A stretch of DNA of 64,000 nucleotides from the NCBI RefSeq assembly GCF_000426845.1, contig NZ_AUGD01000004.1, positions 370,014 through 434,013 of the forward strand, written 5' to 3'. The DNA is from Bradyrhizobium sp. in8p8. Lineage in GTDB: Bacteria; Pseudomonadota; Alphaproteobacteria; Rhizobiales; Xanthobacteraceae. Shown in pieces: positions 53,701-60,457 of the stretch. The notes beneath the pieces are model-generated. The model had not been told where the DNA came from, did not search any database, and saw only the letters and a program-made list of their open reading frames with translations. Positions within the stretch are counted from its first letter, which is position 1. Each line of letters starts with the position of its first letter. Position numbers and translations under genes: made by a program.

Positions 53701-54777
53701 AAAGAATCGGTCAAGCTTTTCCCCGAACGGTTCGCTGCTGAGGCCTTCGACATGCCTCAGGCAAAGTTGGCTGACGCAACCGACTGGCAATTTATACCGC
53801 GCTCATTCGGAGAAGTTCTAGCCCGCCTTCGATCGAGCGCATTGACGGTCCAGGACTTCACAGTTGGCACCGTGCATCGCGGTATTACGACCGGCTACAA
53901 CGAAGCCTTTGAAATCGATGAGTCGGAGCGACTGGCCTTGATTGGCGAAGATAGTTCGTCAAGCGAGCTCATTAAGCCTTTATTGAAGGGCAAGGATCTA
54001 TCCCGTTGGACGACCCCGACGGCTGCCAGGTGGATAATATTTGTTCGAAGGGGTACTAGACTTGCGGACTACCCAGCGATCAAGCGACATCTCTCTCATT
54101 TCCGGGACCGATTGGAGCCGAAGCCGAGAGGTTGGAGCGGGACTTGGTCAGGACGCAAACCGGGAAGCTATAAGTGGTTTGAAATTCAGGACAACGTCGC
54201 ATATTGGCCAGTCTTTGAGAAAAAGAAGATCGTTTCCAACAAAGTTACGGACAGGCCAAATTTCTCGATTGATACCAAAAAGTCTTATCTTGCCAACACG
54301 GCCTATTGTTTCGAAACGAGAGAAGCCGAATTCATCACGGGAGTCTTGAATTCGAGCACTCTCCATTACGTGGCGAAACGGGTCTTCGCTGATAAAGAGG
54401 GAGGATTTTATGAGGTCCAGCCCACGGCGCTCCTCAAGCTCCCGATCCCCCGTTGCAGCGAGGAAGACAAGGGACTTTTGGTGGCCGTAGTGAGCAGTTT
54501 GATCGCCGGTGCCGACCGCCCCCGTCTCGAAGCACTGATCAATGCCTTCGTCTATGAGTTATTCTTCGCGGACGAGCTACACGACCGCAACCTTCGTCCC
54601 TTCGCCGCTGCGCGCAAGGCGGGCCTAATGGCCGTGGCCGACCTGAAAGGGCCGGCCCTCGCCCGAGCAGCTGACGATTGGTCCCGCTGCCTCGCTGATC
54701 CTGCCCATCCTCTGTACGCTACCCTCTTCGACCTCCAATCGATCGACGCCGTGCGGATCATCGAGGGGCGGACGTGA
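50749..54777 (+). CDS. Large Eco57I-type N6-adenine DNA methyltransferase
   Basis: A 1,342-residue protein. The N-terminal ~300 residues are of a type seen in long Eco57I-like methylases ('ASPHRAHIEILADLSLAAL', 'ELNKRFYEELANWFAWA', 'LIRLLTRLMFVWFIKEKGL'). 'KSGSFYTPREVVDFMVNEAL' leads to SAM motif I (Asp598, 'DPAVGSGAFPLGLLQ') and catalytic motif IV at residues 850-853 (NPPY, 'IAFANPPYIRQEKI'). The C-terminal ~350 residues resemble a TaqI-like specificity domain. It should methylate adenine at the N6 position in a defined DNA site and recognise that site for the partner nuclease. Both ends are tightly packed: start overlaps the helicase stop by 4 bp and the ATPase gene begins one base after its stop. 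Confidence 0.88.
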   Translation: MSHTPERLTVVRDAVSRLGGADLASTGRALFGTLGYRSPKALDAPTAPTQFLAALGMDPAPFETLDRWRAVYFLFQLTGDELPALSRGAEPATGETYQRGAIDSFVFLAIDLDDGVWSRRQLVAVVRALNRGFAMPAIVLFRHGGHATLTVIDRRAHRRDASRDVVGGRISLIKDIDLASPHRAHIEILADLSLAALARRQAPSDFRELYDLWLETLSATELNKRFYEELANWFAWASTSAPVVFPKGQGNGDGAREIALIRLLTRLMFVWFIKEKGLVPETLFGAGPLAKLLNEPPATTPAGHDYYLAVLQNLFFATLNTEMPERRWRQDEGGQSKDYLGHHVYRHAALFAEPDRALDAFASVPFLNGGLFECLDTEVTTDDPRAGHAERERGRLILRIDGFSDQPNKQPRLPNALFFGGAKGVDLSGWFEKAKAPRDVPGLIDLFERYKFTVEENTPLEEEAALDPELLGKVFENLLASYNEDTKTTARNKSGSFYTPREVVDFMVNEALVAWLLPKLPGELDLNSARSRPQGLDFGPLPGELDLENPKRPPSAQTPGKDEARLRALLSFASRSHEFSPAQVDALIAAIESCKSIDPAVGSGAFPLGLLQKLVHMLDVLDPGGEKWRVRNRLYYERRLVEAEAIPAANERAAEIEKAEDALADFDAKFESGHYPDYTRKLFLIDRCLHGVDIQPVAVQIAKLRCFISLAVEQKEHPDRPNRGITPLPNLEAKFVAANTLTPLHREKQAGLVTRDLAAKQRSLREANRAFFAAANSRAKRLAQRKIKVLREEIAEEVSREHTFASEDAKKLAAWDPFDPNAFAPFFDGEWMFGLDASADEGWFDIAFANPPYIRQEKIESFRVNDKPVVAKVQLKADYKTFAGTADIYVYFYERALKLLKPQGALAFITSNKWYRINYGKRLRDWLSTHARILRIVDFGDAPVFEAIAYPTILIGTRKVTPGKPGQSETVQALNWIPMEGEDPKESVKLFPERFAAEAFDMPQAKLADATDWQFIPRSFGEVLARLRSSALTVQDFTVGTVHRGITTGYNEAFEIDESERLALIGEDSSSSELIKPLLKGKDLSRWTTPTAARWIIFVRRGTRLADYPAIKRHLSHFRDRLEPKPRGWSGTWSGRKPGSYKWFEIQDNVAYWPVFEKKKIVSNKVTDRPNFSIDTKKSYLANTAYCFETREAEFITGVLNSSTLHYVAKRVFADKEGGFYEVQPTALLKLPIPRCSEEDKGLLVAVVSSLIAGADRPRLEALINAFVYELFFADELHDRNLRPFAAARKAGLMAVADLKGPALARAADDWSRCLADPAHPLYATLFDLQSIDAVRIIEGRT

Positions 54778-54778
54778 C

Positions 54779-56266
54779 ATGGCGGCATCGGGAGGAGAAA
54801 CTGCAGCAAAGATTGCGTCCATCTATATTTCGGATTTCCGAGCCTTCCCCGCCCTGGCACCGGCCTCGGTCATGCTTGATGGCAAGAACTTATTGGCCTG
54901 GGGCGAGAATGGATCGGGTAAGTCCTCCATTTACCGTGCGCTTCGCGGCCTGTTCTCAGTGGAAGCGCAGGACATCTCGCCGATGGGAAATGTCTTCAGC
55001 AATCCGGCCGTACCGAGCGTCAAGGCCACTCTGACCGACAAGACTGAGCTGCACTGGTCGTCGGCAGGGCACCCGACTGTAACGGTGCTAGATACGGCAC
55101 GTAAATCGGCATTTCTGAGCCATACTAGGCTAGTCGAAATGAACACCGGGCATACGGCGAACGACGCCCCAAATCTGTTTCCTGTAGCGGTGGAAAAGCT
55201 ACTCGCGGATTACGAGGCCACCGTAGCTGGTGGGCTTAAGCGCACCATCGGCGAACTTTGGGCGGAATTGAAAACTGCTCTTGAGCGTCGCGTGTCTTAT
55301 AGCAAGGGAACACGCCGCCCGCCGGACTTCGCACATAGGGTTATAGGAGCCTGCGAGCAATTCAACGAAGGCATGAAGCAAGCACTTGAAGCGTTGGAGG
55401 CTCATGCCAAATTGCTCCTTCGGAAGCTGCTCGACGTTTTTCAAACGGATGCGCTTGAACTGGTAGGCTTCACGTTTTTCGGCTTGATCTATGACGAGGA
55501 GGCACGCGAAGTTCGCAATCAAACGTTGGCTGCTAGCGTAAAGTTCCGGGACCATGCGCTGCCAGCGCCCCCCAACTTCCTGAATGAAGCTCGCCTCTCA
55601 GCGCTGTCGATCGCGATTTATCTTGCTGGTCGTCTCGTCTGCGTTCCGAAAGACGACAAGGCGCTGAAGCTGCTTGTGTTGGACGACCTGCTGATCAGCC
55701 TCGACTATTCGCACCGCCGGCCGGTGCTGGACGTAATCGGGGATATGTTCAAGGGCTGGCAGATCATCCTGCTTACCCACGACCGCTTTTGGTTCGAGCT
55801 GGCGCGGGAACAACTTTTGGGCGAGCCCTGGAAGGCTATCGAGATCTACGAAAAGGTCGACGAGGATGGCATGCTGCGCCCAGTTATCTGGGAGACCCAG
55901 GAGGATCTGGTTGCCGAGACGCTGAAACAGGCAACCCGTTTCCTGGATAGCAATCATCCCGCCGCGGCAGCAAATTATGCGCGCACAGCATGTGAGCTGA
56001 CTCTGCGCCGCTACTGTCGCAAGCATAACATCCAGTTCGGATACACGGATGATCCGCAGAAGATCAAGATCGAGGATCTACTGAAAAAAAGTGAGACGCA
56101 CGCAAACGGAAATGTGGATCGTGAGGCTGCTTTCAAGGAACTTAGAAAATATAAAAGGCTGATTCTCAATCCGCTTTCGCACAATCCCACTCAACCCATC
56201 GTCAAGGCCGACGTCGCTGCTGCGCTTGCGGCTGTAAAGGCACTTGTGAGCGTATGCAAAAAATAA
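54779..56266 (+). CDS. SMC/ABC-like ATPase with HEPN-like C-terminal tail
   Basis: A 495-residue protein. Walker A is at residues 42-50 ('GENGSGKSS'); an ABC-type signature region 'LNEARLSALSIAIYLAGRL', Walker B 'LKLLVLDDLLISLD' and 'IILLTHDRFWF' (H-loop) follow, separated from Walker A by a ~200-residue helical insert. This is the SMC/RecF-type layout seen in many anti-phage ATPases (inference for role). The last ~120 residues ('NYARTACELTLRRYC' to 'YKRLILNPLSHN') are helical and end in an Arg/His pattern reminiscent of HEPN domains, though the spacing is R-x7-H rather than the usual R-x4-6-H. It is the third gene of the same operon. The start codon is one base after the methyltransferase stop. 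Confidence 0.82.
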   Translation: MAASGGETAAKIASIYISDFRAFPALAPASVMLDGKNLLAWGENGSGKSSIYRALRGLFSVEAQDISPMGNVFSNPAVPSVKATLTDKTELHWSSAGHPTVTVLDTARKSAFLSHTRLVEMNTGHTANDAPNLFPVAVEKLLADYEATVAGGLKRTIGELWAELKTALERRVSYSKGTRRPPDFAHRVIGACEQFNEGMKQALEALEAHAKLLLRKLLDVFQTDALELVGFTFFGLIYDEEAREVRNQTLAASVKFRDHALPAPPNFLNEARLSALSIAIYLAGRLVCVPKDDKALKLLVLDDLLISLDYSHRRPVLDVIGDMFKGWQIILLTHDRFWFELAREQLLGEPWKAIEIYEKVDEDGMLRPVIWETQEDLVAETLKQATRFLDSNHPAAAANYARTACELTLRRYCRKHNIQFGYTDDPQKIKIEDLLKKSETHANGNVDREAAFKELRKYKRLILNPLSHNPTQPIVKADVAAALAAVKALVSVCKK

Positions 56267-56284
56267 GGTTCGAAGAAATTGTTT

Positions 56285-56645
56285 TTAGTTGGAACGTGGC
56301 TCGCCGGTTTTGAGCCATTCGAGTGTATTGGCGATGGAGATCAGCTAGGCTCAAGCTTGCGACCCAACCCTCGACGCCGAGCGGATGCTTCTCAACCTTC
56401 ACCTCGATCCGGGATGGCGGCACTCCGGCGTAAAGGTCAGCTCGGCAATTTCCGCCCTGCCTTTGAGCTTCCTGGGAGCAGTACCTGCGCCCGAACCTGC
56501 ATATGGCGAAAGTCGCTGTAGAGGCGATCGTCGTAACGGGGATCGTTGTCACGCCGAAGCTGTAGCTCCAATTCCAATCCTCGATCCGGACGATATAAGT
56601 GCAGCTCAGGTCCTCCGGTCTCACGGGCTGCTTCCGTTTGGGCAT
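56285..56645 (-). pseudogene. Decayed small gene of unknown family, several frameshifts
   Basis: On the minus strand a protein-like reading begins 'KRKQPVRPEDLSCTYIVRI' at 56645, then must change frame after 'SYSFGV' ('NDPRYDDRLYSDFRHMQVRAQ'), again near 'LLP' ('KLKGRAEIAELTF'), and again before 'PPSRIEVKVEKHPLGVEGWV' and 'IANTLEWLKTGEPRSN' ending in TAA at 56285. Each segment has codon usage and amino-acid composition of a real protein, while no single frame spans it, so it is a degraded gene. Its family is unknown to me. It fills the space between the ATPase and the convergent DUF262 gene. Confidence 0.55.
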
Positions 56646-56716
56646 GGGATAGCTCCCACTGGTACAGAGGTGGACCCCCGCCGCAGATTCTTCGAAAGAC
56701 GCCGCGTACAGGAGGC

Positions 56717-58741
56717 TCAGGTGTGGTCCTGACCCGAGGGAACATCTTCAACCGTATCGGCTGCATCGGCAAAGAGGGCATTCAAGGTCCGACCATCTGC
56801 GGACTTCCAAACCTGCCAGCCGTTTTCGGAAGGCCGCACCGTGCCAGCCTGCTCATAGCAGCGGACGGCCGCCGCGCTAGGAGCGGCAACAAAGCCGTCG
56901 GGCAATTCGATGCCCGACCGTTTGGCCTTCCCAGTGAATGTCTTCCCCTTGTAAGTCAGATAGAGCGGCGCCTCGTCCAAAAGAATCCCTGAATCGATCA
57001 GATACGCGAGCGCCTTCTGTATCCTGCTGCTATCGACCGCCGGTCTGCGCTCGGCCGCTTCGCCAACAAGAAGCCAATTGAATTTCTCGGCGATCAGTTT
57101 CTTTCGCTCAGCAATAAAATCCTCAAACCGTTCAAGTTTCCAGAGAGACTTGTCCGAGGGGATCAGGTGCATCTGAAGATAATCCGCTTCCGCCCGTTCT
57201 CCGACGAACCACTCTTCCGGCGGCAGGTCGGACTTCCCACCTGCACCGTTCTCCTGCATCGTCAGAAGCATGCAGTTCGCGAGCTGGTTTCGTTCGGCCT
57301 CGCGGTACTTCATCATGTTCATGCGGCCGGTCGCGGGATTGCGGGTCTTGACCTGCCGAAGGAGGCTCTGCGGAAAAATGTGGTCAACCTGCGGGAGATT
57401 ATTTGAGTAGGCGGGTGTGTAATTGAAGTCCCGGTACCAAAGATTGAACAGAAGGTGGACAGCCTCGGAACCGTAGCCCGTCGTCCACAACCGATCTTCA
57501 GTAAGCTCCAGACTGCGATTTTGCGAGCGAATGATGCCGAAAGCTTCCTTGAGGTCGAAATCCTGCGCTTGATTAATCTCCCTTACGAGATCGTCGATGA
57601 GTTGGTCGGGCGTACCGCCGAATGCTCCAGCAAGGGACGATCGTAGTAGATATTGATCCATATCCCGCGCGCGCTGCCACGCATTGCGAAACTTGTAGCG
57701 CAGATGGATCAGCGGAATAAGCACGAGATAGGTGGGCAGGGCCTTATCGCAGCGTATGAATGTCTTGCCGCGAACGAAATCGAGCACGTCGCTAATCGCG
57801 TTCGCGATCTCGTCCCATTTCTGCTCGATCTCTTCCCTGACGCCCGGCTTACGGAATTTCTCGACCTCATAGCGCGCCCCGTGTCCCAGCAGTGTGAGGC
57901 AGGTCTTGAGGACGAAATCGCGCGTAAACGCAAATCCGTGCCGGTTGAGCCTGTCGAGGAGGTCCTCCATCTGGTCATTCGCGTCGTCCCAGGTAGAGGT
58001 GAGTAGTGCAAACAACAGATCAGACTTGCCAAGCCGCGTACCACCCGAATTGGCACGAATGAAAACCTCGACAACATCGTCTTCAGTATAGAGCTGAGGG
58101 TTTTCCGTGCTGTCGAGCTCCTGGTAGCTAATGCCGTCGTCGCTGTGGAATGCTTTGAAGATGATGGCGATGTGTCTTCCGATCTTCACCTTCTCGTCTT
58201 CGGTCAGCTCGCGATCCGCCAGGTTCACAATCACCTGGGTCGCCGTAAAGGAGTTCGCGTCGCCGAAGACGAGATCCTTGAACTTGATCCAGGGGAAGTT
58301 GGCTTCGGCTGGCTTCAGGAAAGCAAACTTGTATTTAATATCGTCGGGGGCGCCAACCTCGCCGCTCAGGATATTGAGGAAGAGTTCGCGGCCTTCATAG
58401 CTGCCCTTCAGGCCAATAAAGAGGCTTTGAAGCCGCTGCTGGCCATCGAGGACCAGACACTTCTTCCTGTCGTTCTGCGGAACGTAGAAATCCGCGAGAT
58501 GATTTCTCTGCTCCGGCCAAAAGTTATCGATGAATCTGCGACAGCGGATGTTGCTGCGCGTTTTCCAGACCAGCAGGGTGCTGATAGGATATTCGCGCAG
58601 AATGGAATCGAAGAGACGACAGGTCTGCTCTTCGTTCCACACGAACGGTCGTTGGATATTCGGAAGCCAAAAGCCTCCATCCTCGTCGGGATTGTTAAGA
58701 TAGCTAACGATTTTCCGCAGGGAATGCTTTGGCGTCTTCAT
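56717..58741 (-). CDS. DUF262/DUF1524 (GmrSD-type) nuclease
   Basis: A 674-residue protein. The N-terminal DUF262 domain has the ParB/Srx-like nucleotide-binding motif 'LVLDGQQRLQSLFIGL' (Asp99-Arg103) and 'FWLPNIQRPFVW'. A central helical part leads to a DUF1524 HNH-type nuclease with 'QVDHIFPQSLL' (Asp453-His454) and a downstream Asn in 'ERNQLANCMLL', the His and Asn positions expected for catalysis. A ~150-residue C-terminal extension ends in a small domain ('ADGRTLNALFAD'). GmrSD-type enzymes cut modified (for example glucosylated hydroxymethylcytosine) phage DNA; the specificity here is unknown. It faces the helicase/methyltransferase/ATPase operon and is likely part of the same defence island. 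Confidence 0.88.
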   Translation of the reverse strand: MKTPKHSLRKIVSYLNNPDEDGGFWLPNIQRPFVWNEEQTCRLFDSILREYPISTLLVWKTRSNIRCRRFIDNFWPEQRNHLADFYVPQNDRKKCLVLDGQQRLQSLFIGLKGSYEGRELFLNILSGEVGAPDDIKYKFAFLKPAEANFPWIKFKDLVFGDANSFTATQVIVNLADRELTEDEKVKIGRHIAIIFKAFHSDDGISYQELDSTENPQLYTEDDVVEVFIRANSGGTRLGKSDLLFALLTSTWDDANDQMEDLLDRLNRHGFAFTRDFVLKTCLTLLGHGARYEVEKFRKPGVREEIEQKWDEIANAISDVLDFVRGKTFIRCDKALPTYLVLIPLIHLRYKFRNAWQRARDMDQYLLRSSLAGAFGGTPDQLIDDLVREINQAQDFDLKEAFGIIRSQNRSLELTEDRLWTTGYGSEAVHLLFNLWYRDFNYTPAYSNNLPQVDHIFPQSLLRQVKTRNPATGRMNMMKYREAERNQLANCMLLTMQENGAGGKSDLPPEEWFVGERAEADYLQMHLIPSDKSLWKLERFEDFIAERKKLIAEKFNWLLVGEAAERRPAVDSSRIQKALAYLIDSGILLDEAPLYLTYKGKTFTGKAKRSGIELPDGFVAAPSAAAVRCYEQAGTVRPSENGWQVWKSADGRTLNALFADAADTVEDVPSGQDHT

Positions 58742-59081
58742 CGGATCACTTGAAAATTCGACTAGGTTTTCAAAGTCGGCGACAGGCTACAACGCAGCAT
58801 CGCGTCTTACAACCACTCCGCGATTGCCTTCCACGACATTAAACGCGCAAACGCATCCCCCTTTCGGCTAGGTCGCACCCTCGTCGGCTAAGGGATCAAG
58901 TGAAGGCACTCCTCCACTGCGTTCCGGCCGCTACCCAAACCGAGAGCCTAGAAGAACTCACACCGGCAGAGTCTGCAAAAGCAGACGTTAACATCACGCA
59001 TGAGAATGCCGATGAGCAAGCCTGGAATGAGATTGAGACTCTCCTTCGCGCCATGCGGCCCTATGATCTTCAGAATTCTCG
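58742..59081. other. Region between DUF262 gene and ArdC remnant
   Basis: A GTG-initiated frame at 58900 runs 'KALLHCVPAATQTESLEELT' and on to 59403, but it has no recognisable family and its second half is only a shifted reading of the ArdC remnant. I do not call it a gene. The stretch 58742-58899 holds the DUF262 promoter region. Confidence 0.35.
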
Positions 59082-59476
59082 ATGCGGCAGCCGACCTGTT
59101 ATGTGCTCTCGGCGGACAACAGCCATATGGCTTGCATCGATTTCTTTCAGGAAGCGATTAGCTACTACGCGACGCTTGCCCTTGAAACTACGCACTGGAC
59201 GCGCCACGAAAGCCGCCTCAACCGCGAGTTCGGCCGCAAGCGCTTTGGCGATGAAGGCTATGCCATGGAAGAGTTGGTCGCAGCGTGGCGCGGCCTTCCT
59301 GTCCGCAGATCTCGGCCCGACGCCGGGAGGTGAGGGAGGATCACGCCTCCTATATCGCCTCATGGATCAAGGTATTGAAGAACGACAAACACGCCATCTT
59401 TAGTGCTTCCTCGCACGCGCAGCGCGCGACGAACTTCCTGCATGCATTCCAGGCAAAAAATTCCGCCGCTGCCTAA
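59082..59476 (+). pseudogene. Remnant of an ArdC-type antirestriction protein
   Basis: The C-terminal part of an ArdC-like protein is recognisable across three frames: 'CIDFFQEAISYYATLALETT', 'GYAMEELVAAW' (frame of 59082), 'GAAFLSADLGPTP' (frame of 58900), and 'VREDHASYIASWIKVLKNDK' to 'AQRATNFLHAF' (frame of 59285, ending TAA at 59476). ArdC proteins protect conjugating plasmids from restriction and contain a zincin-like HExxH. Here the expected 'HELTHW' reads 'LETTHW', so the first His has gone too. Frameshifts near 59290 and 59325 confirm decay. Confidence 0.65.
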
Positions 59477-59517
59477 GCCGCGGCGGCTTCGGCTGGCCCG
59501 ATACCAAGCACTATCCG

Positions 59518-59883
59518 CTATAGAGCGGGCCTATCAACGGGCGTAGCGGGTGGACCGCCCCTGCTCACGGGCTTGCATGCCGCGGCCTCCATAGGGCTCG
59601 GGAGGTTTCGTGCCGGGCCTGTAATCTGTCGGAGATCGGGCTTGCGGGCAAAGGGTTCAAGTCCGATGCCAATGACCTCAAGGCCCTTCCAGCCGAAATA
59701 AGCTGCAATCACATCCAGAAACCACGAACTGCCGGACGGCAGGAACAGCCAGACTTCGAAGCCGATCATCAAGCCGCCAACGAAGGCGAGGAAGACGGCT
59801 CGTCCACTCATGACGGCCAAGCGGACGAAATTGGCGATGCGCGTGATGCTGCTTATAGATCCTTCCTGAAGAAACGGAGGCAA
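59518..59883 (-). CDS. Hypothetical membrane protein
   Basis: A 121-residue frame beginning at a TTG. Two hydrophobic stretches ('AVFLAFVGGLMIGFEVWLFL' and 'FLDVIAAYFGWKGLEVIGIG') could be membrane helices; the C-terminus is Pro-rich. No family is recognised and no ribosome site is obvious, although an ATG at about 59811 would still contain both helices. It could be a small island gene or a chance frame. Confidence 0.35.
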   Translation of the reverse strand: MPPFLQEGSISSITRIANFVRLAVMSGRAVFLAFVGGLMIGFEVWLFLPSGSSWFLDVIAAYFGWKGLEVIGIGLEPFARKPDLRQITGPARNLPSPMEAAACKPVSRGGPPATPVDRPAL

Positions 59884-59996
59884 GCTAACGGCTCGCCAGC
59901 TCTCGAAATCAGTCTGTTTGGGAATGTTGCCTAGTATCGCGTAATCCGTGGGCAGTATCGCTTTCCCGAGAGGCAGAGACGTGCGACTTGATCGAA

Positions 59997-60377
59997 CTAG
60001 CTCTGGAGTTCACCGATAAGGCTGAGCATCTTGATCAGCGTCTGTTTGGAATCGCCAAGCTTCTTCGCCAAAATCAAGTCGTTCCTGCCCGACATGCGCA
60101 ATACCGCTTCGAGGACTTCGTCCGACGTGCGTACGAGATCAACCAGGTGTCGACCCGTTGGCCCATTCTTGGCTGAGAACCAGTTCTTCACCGCGCGTTC
60201 GTTGGCCTTGGTCAGCGCAACGACTGTCTTAACCGCGGCGTGGGTGTCGCCAAACTCTTTGTGAAGGGCGTCTGCAATCTCTCGTGCAAACTCCGCGCTT
60301 CCGAGGTCTGTTGGCCCGTTGGGAGGAGAGTTTCCTGAAACGGACTGAATCTTTCGGTCCTTTTTCGGAAGCGACAT
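59997..60377 (-). CDS. Small helical protein, possible DNA-binding regulator
   Basis: A 126-residue protein. The start at 60377 is preferred over a frame extending to 60509 because it has a strong 'aaaggag' site. The central part ('AAVKTVVALTKANERAVKNW' and 'NGPTGRHLVDLVRTSDEVLE') looks like a helix-turn-helix of the kind found in phage or mobile-element regulators, but I cannot name a family with confidence. It is divergent from the large serine recombinase, 80 bp apart, which is a common arrangement for an element-encoded regulator. Confidence 0.6.
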   Translation of the reverse strand: MSLPKKDRKIQSVSGNSPPNGPTDLGSAEFAREIADALHKEFGDTHAAVKTVVALTKANERAVKNWFSAKNGPTGRHLVDLVRTSDEVLEAVLRMSGRNDLILAKKLGDSKQTLIKMLSLIGELQS

Positions 60378-60457
60378 TCCGGCTCTCCTTTGGGTACGCT
60401 GAGCTATCCGCGAGCCTCGACCCGAATTCAGGTTGATCGATGACCGAGTAGCTGTCC

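Noticed and set aside
47495..54777. DISARM locus
   Set aside because: PLD, SNF2 and methylase activities fit, but DrmA and DrmB (DUF1998) are not present and PLD and SNF2 are fused; I keep it only as a comparison.
47495..56266. BREX or type I R-M system
   Set aside because: No BrxC/PglZ/BrxL and no HsdR/HsdS homologues seen; the methylase is not of HsdM form.
58900..59403. 167-codon plus-strand frame as a real gene
   Set aside because: Its second half is an out-of-frame reading of the ArdC remnant and it matches no family.
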